Shown: positions 8,844 through 17,843 of the stretch, piece after piece | Layout: the number at the start of each line of letters is the position of its first letter | How positions within the stretch are numbered: position 1 is the stretch's first letter | Source: Novosphingobium sp. | Lineage (GTDB): Bacteria; Pseudomonadota; Alphaproteobacteria; Sphingomonadales; Sphingomonadaceae | Length of the DNA: 64,000 bases | NCBI GenBank assembly: GCA_017745295.1 | Contig: JAGHZR010000008.1 | Coordinates: 62,001 to 126,000 of the forward strand | Direction: 5' to 3' | The notes under the pieces: generated by a model | What the model saw: only the letters and a program-made list of their open reading frames with translations | What the model was told of the DNA's origin: nothing | Database searches by the model: none | Program-made: the position numbers and the translations under genes

Positions 8844-10961
8844 GTGCGGCTACGTCAGAGGGTTTCGAGCAAGTGGCTGGCTTCGGCAGCTGCCCATGTT
8901 GCGCTCGCCGTTCCCGCCGCAAGTTTCGCGGTCGCTTTCGTGGCGACACCGGCCTCAGCCGCGCCCGTGGTTCAGGCGCTGCCCAGCGCGGACCAGACGA
9001 AGCTGAATGCGGCGCTGGCCCGTCTCGGCCGCGACCCGCGCGACGTTTCCGCCCTGATCGATGCCGGCGATGCGGCCCGCAGGCTCGGCGATTTCGATGC
9101 CGCGATCGGCTTCTATCGCCGCGCCGACGAGATTTCCGCCGGGAATGCCCGCGTGAAGGCGGGGCTCGCGGCCTCGCTGGCGCAGAGCGGCGATCCGGTG
9201 GCGGCGCTGCCGCTCTTCGCCGAAGCCGAGCGGGCCGGGGCCAGCCCCACCAGTCTGGCCGCCGATCGCGGCCTTGCCTACGACCTCGTTGGGGATAACG
9301 CGACGGCGCAGCGCTATTATGCGATGGCGCTCGGCGGTGCGAGCGACGAGGACGTGCGCATGCGGCTGTCGATCAGCCAGGCGATTGCCGGGGATGCCCA
9401 AGCCGCCGAAACCACGATCATGCCGCTGCTCCGCAAGCAGGACAAGCCGGGCTGGCGCACGCGCGCCTTCGCGCTGGCGATCGCGGGGGATACCAAGCAG
9501 GCGGTCGAGGTGTCCAACACGATCCTGCCGCCGCAGCTTGCCCAGAACATCGCCCCCTACTTGCGTTACATGCCGCGCCTGACCCGTGCGCAGCAGGCGG
9601 CGGCGGCGAATCTCGGCAAGTTCCCGCGTGCCTCTGAAATCGGTCACGACGATGCCCGCATCGCCGCCTACAAGCCGGTGCAGGTCGCGAGCGCGGATGC
9701 CAATCTCGTTCCGCGCGGCGAGGCGCTGGGCAGCGGCAAGGCACCGGAGCGGCCTGCGCGCACCACGCGGACCGGCAGCGGAAGCAAGGCAGGTGCGAAG
9801 ACAGGCCCAAAGACAGGCCCAAAGACAGGCGGGGCGTCGCTCGCGGCGGCCGATCCCTATCGCCTTGGCGGCACGCGCACGACGCGCTCCACGTCCAGCG
9901 CCGCGAAGGCACCGGAACCGGCCCGCGTCGCCCCGCCCGAGCCGAAGCCGACCATCGAGCGTGATGGCACGACCGGCGAACTGCCGCCGCTCGCGAGCGC
10001 GGCTCCGACCACGACGCCTGCATCGTCCCCGGTTCCAGTCTCGACTTCGGCGCTTGTCGCGGCCAAGCCTGCGACCACGTCGCCGGCCGCAGCCTCGTCG
10101 CTGCCGCCGGGCTTCGATCCGAAAGCCGTCGGTGCGGCGCCGGTTCACACGGCGGCTGCGTCGCCTCTGAGCAGTGGCGCTGCACCGGGCTTCGATCTGG
10201 CCCGTTCCGTTCCGACTCAAGGCGCTCAGGCAACGCCTGCTTCGGCTTCGGCGGCGGTGACGCCCACCCCCACGCCCACGCCCGCGCCCGTCCCGGCGGC
10301 GATCGTGCCCGCCGAAAAGCCGCCCGAGCCAGGCGCGCAGCAGCTTTCGCTGGCGCAGATCTTCGCCGATATCGGCAAGCCGACGATGCAGAGCATGCCT
10401 GCCTCCGGCGCCGTCGATATTCGCCAGATCGAACCGGCCCGTCCCGCACCGCCGAAGATCGTCCTGCCCAAGCCGGAACCGGAAGCACCCAAGCCGGCCG
10501 ACTCCAAGACGAAGCCGGACCCCAAGGCCAAGGCCGGCACCAAGGCAGAGGCCGACGACGAGGACAAGCCCGCCGGAAAGGCTGCTCCCAAGACCAGGGC
10601 GGAAATCGCCAAGGCCAAGGCGGAAGCCGCCAAGGCAGAGGCGGCCAAGGCGGCCAAGGCCAAGAAGCCCGCGCCCCCCTCGCACCCCAGCCGGATCTGG
10701 GTGCAGATCGGCGTCGGGCGCGACAAGGCCGCGATCGCCTTCGACTGGCGCCGCTACAACAAGCAGGCTCCGGCCCTTTTCAAGGGGCGCGAGCCTTACG
10801 TCAGCGAGATGGGGCGGACCAACCGCATCCTGATCGGTCCTTTCGCGACGCAGAAGGCGGCCAGCAGCTTCATGGCCGATGCCAAGAAGCAGGGCTTTTC
10901 CGATGCCCTGCCGTGGACCAGCCCCGCCGGGCAGGTCGTGGACGCGCTTTCCGCAAAGTAG
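8844..10961 (+). CDS. Exported TPR and SPOR-domain protein
   Basis: This is a predicted periplasmic protein of 705 residues with three parts. First comes an N-terminal export signal ending near ATPASA. Next are helical repeats of TPR type (about 45-270; GDFDAAIGFYRRADE, RVKAGLAASLAQSGD). A long low-complexity Pro/Ala/Lys linker (about 280-615) then leads to a C-terminal SPOR domain (about 620-705, starting RIWVQIGVGRDKAAIAFDW). SPOR domains bind denuded peptidoglycan at the septum, so a division or wall-remodelling role fits its place after ftsZ. The linker holds tandem KTGPKTGP units and an AEAAKAEAAK helix. The GTG start is the only one that keeps the signal. The exact function is unknown. 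Confidence 0.85.
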   Translation: MRLRQRVSSKWLASAAAHVALAVPAASFAVAFVATPASAAPVVQALPSADQTKLNAALARLGRDPRDVSALIDAGDAARRLGDFDAAIGFYRRADEISAGNARVKAGLAASLAQSGDPVAALPLFAEAERAGASPTSLAADRGLAYDLVGDNATAQRYYAMALGGASDEDVRMRLSISQAIAGDAQAAETTIMPLLRKQDKPGWRTRAFALAIAGDTKQAVEVSNTILPPQLAQNIAPYLRYMPRLTRAQQAAAANLGKFPRASEIGHDDARIAAYKPVQVASADANLVPRGEALGSGKAPERPARTTRTGSGSKAGAKTGPKTGPKTGGASLAAADPYRLGGTRTTRSTSSAAKAPEPARVAPPEPKPTIERDGTTGELPPLASAAPTTTPASSPVPVSTSALVAAKPATTSPAAASSLPPGFDPKAVGAAPVHTAAASPLSSGAAPGFDLARSVPTQGAQATPASASAAVTPTPTPTPAPVPAAIVPAEKPPEPGAQQLSLAQIFADIGKPTMQSMPASGAVDIRQIEPARPAPPKIVLPKPEPEAPKPADSKTKPDPKAKAGTKAEADDEDKPAGKAAPKTRAEIAKAKAEAAKAEAAKAAKAKKPAPPSHPSRIWVQIGVGRDKAAIAFDWRRYNKQAPALFKGREPYVSEMGRTNRILIGPFATQKAASSFMADAKKQGFSDALPWTSPAGQVVDALSAK

Positions 10962-11130
10962 ACTGGCCGCGAAGTAAGGCAGGCTCGGTTCGCCCCGACT
11001 GCCTGTCGTCCGGCCTTATCCACATCCTGTTAACAGGCTAGTGGAGTTTTGCGCAGGCGATCGCGTGTCCCGGATTGTGCTTGCCCCCCTTGGCAAAGCA
11101 TCCATGCCTCCGTCGCGTCGCGGAGGGCAA

Positions 11131-11649
11131 ATGTCGGAAATCATGAGAACGGTACAGGACGACATTGGCCGAGAGGACGAATCCGCTCCGATCGAGATGC
11201 TGGCGTCGCTGTTCGAAGCGCGCGACTGGGCCTTCGAATATGCGGGCGAGGACGAGATCTCGGCCGAAGTGAAGGGCGCCTGGGCGACCTACCAGATCCA
11301 GGCGATCTGGCGGGTTGAGGACCGGGTCCTGCAACTGCTCTGCCTGCCCGACATTCGCATCGCCGACAGCAAGCGGCAGGCGATGTTCGAGGCGCTGGCG
11401 CTCATCAACGAGCAGATCTGGGTCGGCCACTTCGACACCTGGTCCAGCAGCGGCGTGGTGCTCTATCGCCACGGGCTGATGCTTGGCGAGGACGGACTGC
11501 TCGGCCCCGGCCAGGCGCAGACCGTGGTCGAGGCCGCGATCGAGGAATGCGACCGCTTCTACCCGGTGTTCCAGTTCATCCTCTGGGGCGACAAGACCCC
11601 GACCGAGGCGCTGGCCGCCGCCATGATCGACGCTGCCGGAGAGGCCTGA
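11131..11649 (+). CDS. YbjN-domain protein
   Basis: The product is a 172-residue cytoplasmic protein of the YbjN family, which has a fold resembling type III secretion chaperones and no settled biochemical role. The sequence shows an N-terminal domain (PIEMLASLFEARDWAFEY) and a conserved centre (QAIWRVEDRVLQLLCLPDIRI), with no signal or membrane segment. The ORF track begins at 11041 with a GTG, but ATG 11131 has GGAGGG just upstream; ATG 11143 is a possible alternative. It is followed 96 bp later by proC on the same strand. In many alphaproteobacterial genomes a ybjN-like gene precedes proC; this is from memory. Confidence 0.8.
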   Translation: MSEIMRTVQDDIGREDESAPIEMLASLFEARDWAFEYAGEDEISAEVKGAWATYQIQAIWRVEDRVLQLLCLPDIRIADSKRQAMFEALALINEQIWVGHFDTWSSSGVVLYRHGLMLGEDGLLGPGQAQTVVEAAIEECDRFYPVFQFILWGDKTPTEALAAAMIDAAGEA

Positions 11650-11745
11650 ACTGGTCCCCTCACGGCCGGTCCCATTGGGTCTTGGCAGCCTTCGGGCGCT
11701 CGCCTAAGCGCGTGATCGCATACGAATTCGCGCAAGGGGAATGAC

Positions 11746-12555
11746 ATGAACCGCTTTGGAAACATCCTTCTGGTCGGTTGCGGCAACATGGCCGGTGCCA
11801 TGCTCGAAGGCTGGCTGAAGGGCGGCATGTCGCCTTCGGCATTCACCGTCGTCGATCCCCGCCGCGAAAGCGTGCCGGAAGGCGTCACCCTGCTGCGTGA
11901 ACTGCCGCGGGAAGGGCGCTTCGATGCCGTCATGCTTGGCATCAAGCCGCAGGGTCTGGACGAGGCGGCGCCCGCCATCGCCCCGTTGGTCGGCCCGGGC
12001 ACGGCGCTGTTCTCGATCCTTGCAGGCGTCGAGTTCGACAGCCTGGCCGCGCGCTTCCCCGAAGCTGGGGCCATCGTGCGGATCATGCCCAATCTCGCCG
12101 CTGCCATCGGCAAGTCGCCGATCGCGCTCGATGCGCGGGGGCTCGACGAGACCGGCCGCGCGGCGGTCACGGCGATGATGGCGCATCTCGGCACGCCCGA
12201 GTGGCTGGCGCGCGAGGACCTGTTCGATTCCGTGACTGCGCTTGCGGGCTGCGGCCCGGCGTTCGTCTACCGCTTCATCGATGCGCTGGCAGCGGGCGGG
12301 GTCGCGCTTGGTCTGGAAGAAGGGCAGTCGCAGCGCCTTGCCGTGGCGATGGTGGAAGGCGCGGTGCAGCTGGCCTCGGCCTCGCCGTTCTCGCCGGGCG
12401 AACTGGCCGACAAGGTCGCCAGCCCCGGCGGCTCGACCCGCGCGGGCATGAACGTACTCGATGCGGGCGAAGCGCTCGCCCGTCTGATCGCCGCGACGAT
12501 GGCCGCCTCGCGCGACCGCAATGCCGAAATGGCGGCCGAAGCGCGGAAGGCCTGA
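11746..12555 (+). CDS. proC: Pyrroline-5-carboxylate reductase
   Basis: ProC reduces 1-pyrroline-5-carboxylate to L-proline with NAD(P)H, the last step of proline synthesis. The 269-residue protein starts with a Rossmann fold (NILLVGCGNMAGAMLEGWL) and has the family core IVRIMPNLAAAIGKSP and the C-terminal signature LADKVASPGGSTRAGMNVLD, which forms the substrate-binding dimer interface. The ATG at 11746 follows CAAGGGGA by six bases. proB, the first enzyme of the pathway, lies about 6 kb downstream at 17844 and not in an operon with proC. Confidence 0.96.
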   Translation: MNRFGNILLVGCGNMAGAMLEGWLKGGMSPSAFTVVDPRRESVPEGVTLLRELPREGRFDAVMLGIKPQGLDEAAPAIAPLVGPGTALFSILAGVEFDSLAARFPEAGAIVRIMPNLAAAIGKSPIALDARGLDETGRAAVTAMMAHLGTPEWLAREDLFDSVTALAGCGPAFVYRFIDALAAGGVALGLEEGQSQRLAVAMVEGAVQLASASPFSPGELADKVASPGGSTRAGMNVLDAGEALARLIAATMAASRDRNAEMAAEARKA

Positions 12556-12697
12556 AGCAGGTCGCTGCGTTTTTCGGCATTTTTACATTTTGACACAAAG
12601 TCTAGCCTGCGGTTTTTCTTGAAATCGCGGGCTTGCGAGACGATATTCCTCCTGTCCGGGCACCGCATTTCGCTGGTGCCCGCCAAAGGAGTTTGAA

Positions 12698-13438
12698 ATG
12701 GCGAATTGGAACGACCCCCAGCCCCGCACGGGCTTCGGTGCGTCTCCGAGCCTTGACGGACGCGAAGCCGGCCGGGCCACGTATGACGCGGGTCTGCGCA
12801 GCTACATGCTGTCCATCTACAACTACATGGCCTCGGGCGTGCTGCTGTCGGGCATCGTGGCGGTGCTCTTCGCGAATTCTGGCATGGCGGTGCAGGTGCT
12901 CAGCACCCCGCTGCGCTGGGTGATCATGCTGGCGCCGCTCGGCTTCGTGCTGGCGATGAACTTCGGCCTGAACCGGATGAAGACCTCGACCGTCCAGATG
13001 CTCTACTGGGGCTTCTGCGTGGTCATGGGCCTGTCGCTCTCGGCGATCTTCCTGGTCTTCACCGCGACGTCGATCGCGACGACGTTCTTCGCGACCGCTG
13101 CCGCCTTCGCAGGCCTCAGCCTCTACGGCTACACCACGAAGAAGGATCTGTCGGGCTTCGGCACCTTCCTGATCATGGGCCTGGTCGGTATCCTTGTGGC
13201 GATGGTCGTCAACATCTTCGTCGGTTCGACGGTGCTCCAGCTGGCCATCTCGGTGCTCGGCGTGCTGATCTTCGCGGGCCTTACCGCCTACGACACGCAG
13301 ATGCTCAAGAACCAGTACGCGCAGCTTCGCGGCACCGAATTCCTCGGCAAGGCCGTGGTGATGGGTGCGCTCAGCCTCTACCTGGACTTCATCAACATGT
13401 TCCAGTTCCTGCTGAGCTTCCTGGGCGATCGCCGTTAA
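12698..13438 (+). CDS. Bax inhibitor-1 family membrane protein (YccA/YbhL-like)
   Basis: This 246-residue integral inner-membrane protein of the BI-1/TMBIM superfamily has about seven hydrophobic helices after a polar N-terminal region of about 35 residues. The family signature is visible near the C terminus (FAGLTAYDTQMLKNQY), with the Asp residues that form the pH/Ca2+-sensing pair in BsYetJ-type proteins. Bacterial members interact with FtsH proteolysis or carry Ca2+; which applies here is not known. The ATG is preceded by AAAGGAG. A TTGACA at 12590 may be part of its promoter, though I see no good -10. A strong terminator follows. Confidence 0.9.
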   Translation: MANWNDPQPRTGFGASPSLDGREAGRATYDAGLRSYMLSIYNYMASGVLLSGIVAVLFANSGMAVQVLSTPLRWVIMLAPLGFVLAMNFGLNRMKTSTVQMLYWGFCVVMGLSLSAIFLVFTATSIATTFFATAAAFAGLSLYGYTTKKDLSGFGTFLIMGLVGILVAMVVNIFVGSTVLQLAISVLGVLIFAGLTAYDTQMLKNQYAQLRGTEFLGKAVVMGALSLYLDFINMFQFLLSFLGDRR

Positions 13439-13467
13439 TCCACGGTTTTTTGATCGGGAAACAGGAT

Positions 13468-13503
13468 ATGCCCGGTGCGATTCGTCGCACCGGGCATTTT
13501 CAT
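13468..13503 (+). terminator. Rho-independent terminator after the Bax inhibitor-1 family gene
   Basis: A perfect 13-bp stem, ATGCCCGGTGCGA / TCGCACCGGGCAT, with a stable TTCG tetraloop, is followed by TTTTCATT. It lies 30 bp after the stop codon and is one of the clearest terminators in the window. Confidence 0.9.
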
Positions 13504-13579
13504 TGGAGTCGAGTCGCGATAGAATCCCGGCCATTGTAAGAACTGGGCTGAAATCGGCCTGAGCACTGGAGTTCCCGGG

Positions 13580-14320
13580 GTGGTAAACCTGAAGAATAGA
13601 GGCCTGCTGCGCGGTCTCTCGCTGATGACGGGCTCGCTCGTTGCACTGCTCTCGGGCTGCGGTCCCAAGGAAGTCGCTGTGGCACCGCCGCCGCCGCCGC
13701 CCGTCGTGGTGATCCCGCCCCGGCCGATGCCGCCGCTCGGCGCCTCGCCCAACATGGTGGTTCCGGCGCTGGCGGTTGACGGTTCGCGCCGCACGGTCAA
13801 CACCGGCGTTTCCTCGGCCCAGACGGTCTGGAACCTGCGTTCGGCCTACAATGTGGCGGCGCTGAACTGCGTCGGCCCGCAGTACGAGCCGATCCTGGCG
13901 GGCTACAAGGACTTCCTGAAGAAGCACCTGAAGTCGCTGACCGCGGCGAACAAGGCCTTGGATAAGGAATTCAAGACCCGTTACGGCGCCAAGTCCGTGC
14001 GCGAGCGGGAATCCTACCAGACCCAGGTCTACAACTTCTTCGCGCTGCCGCCGGTCGTTCCGGCGCTCTGCAACGCGGCGATGGGGCTTTCGGTCGATCT
14101 TCAGGCGGTGCCTGCCGGTCAGCTCGATGGTTTTGCCGTGACCGGTCTCGCCAAGGCGGAGGCTCCGTTCAAGGAGTTCTTTAACAGCTACGACCAGTAC
14201 CGCGCCGACCTCGCCGCCTGGGAATCCCGCTACGGTGCCGGTGCCACGGCGGGTGCACCTGCCCCGACCACGCCGGTGGCCGTCGCTCCCAGCCTCGGCC
14301 AGCAGGCCTCTTCGCGCTGA
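13580..14320 (+). CDS. Predicted lipoprotein, function unknown
   Basis: I do not recognise this 246-residue protein. It starts with a short lipoprotein signal ending in the lipobox LLSGC (Cys27), then a run of six prolines and a Pro/Val-rich spacer of about 25 residues. The predicted helical domain (about 75-220) contains TVWNLRSAYNVAALNC and two conserved-looking cysteines, and a Pro/Ala/Thr tail follows. The Pro-rich spacer after the lipid anchor suggests a tethered periplasmic or outer-membrane protein that reaches through the wall. The GTG start has CTGGAG eight bases upstream. It stands alone between a terminator and a tRNA. Confidence 0.75.
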   Translation: MVNLKNRGLLRGLSLMTGSLVALLSGCGPKEVAVAPPPPPPVVVIPPRPMPPLGASPNMVVPALAVDGSRRTVNTGVSSAQTVWNLRSAYNVAALNCVGPQYEPILAGYKDFLKKHLKSLTAANKALDKEFKTRYGAKSVRERESYQTQVYNFFALPPVVPALCNAAMGLSVDLQAVPAGQLDGFAVTGLAKAEAPFKEFFNSYDQYRADLAAWESRYGAGATAGAPAPTTPVAVAPSLGQQASSR

Positions 14321-14467
14321 GCCGTCGCCCGCGGGAAGGCTCGCCCCAAGCACTCCCGCGAGGTCCGCGAATTTGCGGGCACTTCATTTTTGCTCTTTCA
14401 TGGGGAAGAGCACTTCGCTAAGGGAGCGCCTCGCAGAGCGCCTTGCGCCTTGCGAAAATACTGGAAC

Positions 14468-14543
<76 letters not shown>

Positions 14544-14586
14544 GTATATAAGGATTGATGTATGTCCGGCCCCGCGCCGGGCATCA

Positions 14587-14617
14587 CCCGGCCCGAGACA
14601 TGGCCGGGTTTTTTGTT
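14587..14617 (+). terminator. Rho-independent terminator after tRNA-Ala
   Basis: A 7-bp stem, CCCGGCC / GGCCGGG, with an 8-nt loop is followed by TTTTTTGTTT. It sits 44 bp after the tRNA and 115 bp before obgE. Confidence 0.85.
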
Positions 14618-14732
14618 TATCTGCGATGCGCCGCTTTTCCCGCGGCGCAAGGCACTGGAAGAGAGCCGGTGCCGCCGCGGCGATGCCATCGCCAGCCCAT
14701 TTCAGCTCTCAGGATTGCCGGAAGCCAGACAC

Positions 14733-15788
14733 ATGCATTTTCTCGACCAGGCCAAGATCTACATCCGTTCGGGCGGCGGCGGTCCGGGTGCGGTATCCTT
14801 CCGGCGCGAGAAGTACGTCGAGTACGGCGGCCCCGACGGCGGCAACGGCGGCAAGGGCGGTGACGTGGTGTTCGAGGCCGTGGCCGGTCTCAACACGCTG
14901 ATCGACTTCCGCTACACCCAGCACTTCAAGGCCCCGCGCGGCGGCCACGGCATGGGCAAAAACCGCAACGGGGCGGCGGGCAAGGATCTTGTCATCAAGG
15001 TCCCCGTCGGCACCCAGATCATCGACGACGAGGACCGCGAGACCGTCCTGGCCGACCTTACCGAGGCGGGTCAGCGGGTCGTGCTGCTCGAAGGCGGCAT
15101 GGGCGGACGCGGCAATGCCAGCTACAAGACCAGCACCAACCGCGCCCCGCGCCAGCACCAGCCGGGCATCGCCCCGCAGGAGCTGTGGGTCTGGCTGCGC
15201 CTCAAGCTGCTGGCCGACGTCGGCCTCGTCGGCATGCCGAATGCGGGGAAGTCGACCTTCATCAACAAGCTGTCGAACACCAAGGCCAAAGTCGGCGACT
15301 ACGCCTTCACCACGCTGCGCCCGCAGCTTGGCGTCGTCACCCACAAGAACCGCGAATTCGTGCTGGCCGACATTCCCGGCCTGATCGCGGGCGCTGCCGA
15401 CGGCGCGGGCATCGGCGACCGCTTCCTCGGCCATATCGAGCGCTGCCGCGTGCTCGTCCATCTCATCGACATCTCCAGCACCGACCCGGTCGAGGCGATG
15501 CAGATCGTCGAGGAAGAGCTGGAGGCCTATGGCGAGGGGCTTGAGGACAAGCCGCGTCTCGTCGCGCTCAACAAGATCGACCTCGTGGACGATGCCCTGG
15601 CGGCGGACTACGCGAAGGAACTGCTCAAGGCCGGTGCCGACGAAGTGTTCCCGATCTCGGGCGCGACCGGCAAGGGCATGTCGAAACTGCTCGACGCGGT
15701 GATCGACTATCTCCCCGCCGCCACCGTGACCGAGCGTCCCGAAGGCGAGCGCGAGGAAGCCGACGACAAACCCTGGTCGCCGATCTGA
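14733..15788 (+). CDS. obgE: Obg-family GTPase ObgE/CgtA
   Basis: ObgE is a GTPase that binds the 50S ribosomal subunit and links ribosome assembly with growth and stress. The ORF extends upstream to 14562, but the conserved start MHFLDQAKIYIRSGGGGPG begins at ATG 14733, with GGAAG eight bases before it. The 351-residue protein has the glycine-rich Obg fold (1-158, several GGxGG turns) and then the G domain with GMPNAGKST (P-loop), DIPGL (G3), NKID (G4) and SGATGKG (G5). It lacks the long C-terminal OCT domain of some homologues and ends in an acidic tail. rpl genes, its frequent neighbours, are not adjacent here. Confidence 0.96.
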   Translation: MHFLDQAKIYIRSGGGGPGAVSFRREKYVEYGGPDGGNGGKGGDVVFEAVAGLNTLIDFRYTQHFKAPRGGHGMGKNRNGAAGKDLVIKVPVGTQIIDDEDRETVLADLTEAGQRVVLLEGGMGGRGNASYKTSTNRAPRQHQPGIAPQELWVWLRLKLLADVGLVGMPNAGKSTFINKLSNTKAKVGDYAFTTLRPQLGVVTHKNREFVLADIPGLIAGAADGAGIGDRFLGHIERCRVLVHLIDISSTDPVEAMQIVEEELEAYGEGLEDKPRLVALNKIDLVDDALAADYAKELLKAGADEVFPISGATGKGMSKLLDAVIDYLPAATVTERPEGEREEADDKPWSPI

Positions 15789-15800
15789 GCTGATACGTAA

Positions 15801-15834
15801 GCGCGGGCGGCGCAAGCCGCCGCTCGCCTTTATT
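15801..15834 (+). terminator. Probable terminator after obgE
   Basis: The hairpin GGCGGC-GCAA-GCCGCC, with further partial pairing outside it, is followed by CTTTATT. It begins 13 bp after the obgE stop. Confidence 0.55.
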
Positions 15835-15884
15835 CGGTTGCGTTTCAAAGCCATGTTGGCAGGCCCGGTGGTCCTCGCTAGACC

Positions 15885-16787
15885 ATGGCGATGACGCTCA
15901 TGAAGACGCTTCTTGCCGCCGCGCTGTTCCTGTCGCCAACCGCCGCTTTCGCGCAGGAGACGCCGCAGGAGGTTTCCAGCAAGCCCATCGCGCTCGGCAC
16001 CAGCTACCAGCTTCATTCCGCCGTGCTGGATGACACCCGCGAACTGAACGTCTGGCTGCCGACCGGCTACGAGAAATCGCAGGATCGATATCCCGTCGTC
16101 TATCTGCTGGACGGCGGGCTGGATCAGGACTTCGTCCATATCGCCGGCCTCGGCAATCTCGCCTCGCTCAGCTGGACTTACGGCCCGATGATCGTGGTCG
16201 GGGTGCAGACGAAGAACCGCCGCGCCGAACTGACCGCGCGGCCCACCGATCCGCGCTACCTTTCCGCCTTCCCCGAGAGCGGGGGCGCCGACAGGTTCCG
16301 CCGGTTCCTGCGGCAGGAAGTCGTGCCTTTCGTCGAAGCGCGCTTCCGCACCGGAGATCGCCGCGCGATCATGGGCGAATCGCTGGCCGGGCTGTTCGTC
16401 GTCGATACCCTGCTCAAGGACCCGACGCTGTTCGGCGACTATATCGCGATTAGTCCCAGCCTCTGGTGGGACGACCGCCGCCCGCTCGCCGATCTCGCCC
16501 GCACCGCCCGCGTGAAGGACATGACCAAGGCGCGGCTCTATCTCGCGGTGGGCGACGAGGGCGGCACCATGCAGGACGGGATCGACCGCCTTCGCACTTT
16601 CCTCGAAGCGCAGCCGCCCGAGCGCGTCAGCTTGCGCTACGACGATTTCAGCAAGAGCGCCTCGCACGCCACCGTCTATCACCAGGCGGCGGAAGACGCG
16701 CTGCGCTGGCTCTATCCGGCCCCGCCCTACGAAGGCGAGGGCACCCCGTGGTTCATGATCGAGGGCGCCCAGCCGCCGCAGAAATAG
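15885..16787 (+). CDS. Exported alpha/beta-hydrolase, putative esterase (esterase D/Fes-like family)
   Basis: This 300-residue secreted or periplasmic hydrolase has a Sec signal ending at TAAFAQ-E. The body matches the putative-esterase family (PF00756 type): RELNVWLPTGYEKSQDRYPVVYLLDGG near the start, the nucleophile elbow GESLAG (Ser at about residue 167), and a late conserved His in SASHATVYH. Members cleave short esters, siderophore trilactones or polysaccharide acyl groups; the substrate here cannot be read. Internal ATG 15900 (MKTLLAAALFL) is an equally good start for the signal. It has no operon partner, since the EamA gene downstream is 40 bp away with its own start region. Confidence 0.8.
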   Translation: MAMTLMKTLLAAALFLSPTAAFAQETPQEVSSKPIALGTSYQLHSAVLDDTRELNVWLPTGYEKSQDRYPVVYLLDGGLDQDFVHIAGLGNLASLSWTYGPMIVVGVQTKNRRAELTARPTDPRYLSAFPESGGADRFRRFLRQEVVPFVEARFRTGDRRAIMGESLAGLFVVDTLLKDPTLFGDYIAISPSLWWDDRRPLADLARTARVKDMTKARLYLAVGDEGGTMQDGIDRLRTFLEAQPPERVSLRYDDFSKSASHATVYHQAAEDALRWLYPAPPYEGEGTPWFMIEGAQPPQK

Positions 16788-16827
16788 GGGCGCAAAAAAC
16801 TACTGCCGCGTCCACGCCGGCGAAGCT

Positions 16828-17781
16828 ATGGGGCGGCGCATGAACACTATCGCTCCCCGCAAACCGGTCGACGGCAAGGCCGCGCTGCTCATGCTCGGCC
16901 TTTGCGCGATCTGGGGCATGCAGCAGACCGCGATCAAGGCCGCCGCCGCGGACATGGCGCCGGTCCTCCAGATCAGCCTGCGCTCCGGGATCGCGGCGCT
17001 GTTCATCGCCGCGCTGGTCTTCATACGGAGCGAGGGCCATGCGCTGCGCGGCGGCACCTGGAAGCCGGGCGCGGCGATCGGCGCGCTTTTCGCGCTCGAA
17101 TATCTGTTCATGGGCGAGGGGCTGCGCTTCACCAATGCCTCGCACATGGGCATCTTCCTCTACACCGCGCCGATCTTCACCGCGCTGGGCCTCCATTTCG
17201 GCCTGGCCGAAGAGCGCCTGAGTCCGCTGCAATGGCTGGGCATTGTCACTGCGTTCGGCGGGGTGGCGGTCTCGTTCCTTGGCGGCGCGGGAAGCGGGCC
17301 TGCACGCGGCACCGCCTGGATCGGCGACCTCATGGGCATCGGCGCCGGCGCGGCCTGGGGCGCGACGACGCTGACCTTGCGTTTCTCCCGCCTCTCGCAG
17401 GCGCCGAGCAGCGTGACGACGCTCTACCAGCTGCTCGGCGCCTTCGTGCTGCTGGGCCTGCTCGCGCTCGCCACCGGGCAGACCGGGGTGACGATGACGC
17501 CGCTGCTGGGGCTGAGCATGACCTTCCAGATCGTCTTCGTCTCGCTGATCAGCCTGCTGGTCTGGTTCGGCATGCTGCGGGTCTATCTCGCCTCGCGGCT
17601 CGGCGTGCTCTCGTTCATGACGCCGCTGTTCGGCGTGGTCTTCGGCGTGGTGCTGCTGGACGAGCGGCTCGAACCGGCCTTCATCGGCGGCGCGATCATG
17701 GTGATAGCGGGCATCCTGCTGGTCAGCGGCCACGAGATGTTTCGCGCCCGGCAGGCGCGGCGCATCGCTTCGGCGCCCTAG
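16828..17781 (+). CDS. EamA-family (drug/metabolite) transporter
   Basis: This 317-residue inner-membrane permease has ten predicted hydrophobic helices in two repeated halves, the arrangement of the EamA/DMT superfamily. The first EamA repeat (about 12-145) has the usual opening AALLMLGLCAIWGMQQTAIK, and the second (about 160-295) ends LAGI-type with GAIMVIAGILLVSG. Such proteins export amino acids, nucleobases or metabolites; the substrate is unknown. ATG 16828 and ATG 16840 are both possible. Nearby proB might suggest amino-acid handling, but this is a weak hint. Confidence 0.85.
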   Translation: MGRRMNTIAPRKPVDGKAALLMLGLCAIWGMQQTAIKAAAADMAPVLQISLRSGIAALFIAALVFIRSEGHALRGGTWKPGAAIGALFALEYLFMGEGLRFTNASHMGIFLYTAPIFTALGLHFGLAEERLSPLQWLGIVTAFGGVAVSFLGGAGSGPARGTAWIGDLMGIGAGAAWGATTLTLRFSRLSQAPSSVTTLYQLLGAFVLLGLLALATGQTGVTMTPLLGLSMTFQIVFVSLISLLVWFGMLRVYLASRLGVLSFMTPLFGVVFGVVLLDERLEPAFIGGAIMVIAGILLVSGHEMFRARQARRIASAP

Positions 17782-17843
17782 GATGCGCTTTCGCAAGCGA
17801 ATGCTTTCCCCGAATCGGCAACTGTCCTAGAGGCTCGGCTTCC

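Noticed and set aside
9781-9840. AAAGACAGGCCC repeats as a possible CRISPR-like or regulatory array
   Set aside because: They lie inside the SPOR-protein frame and encode KTGPKTGP linker units, with no spacers.
12590-12618. TTGACA before the Bax inhibitor-1 family gene as a sigma-70 promoter
   Set aside because: No acceptable -10 hexamer at 16-18 bp spacing; only the -35 hexamer is visible.
14562-14732. N-terminal 57-codon extension of obgE in the ORF track
   Set aside because: It overlaps the tRNA terminator hairpin, and the conserved Obg start is at 14733.
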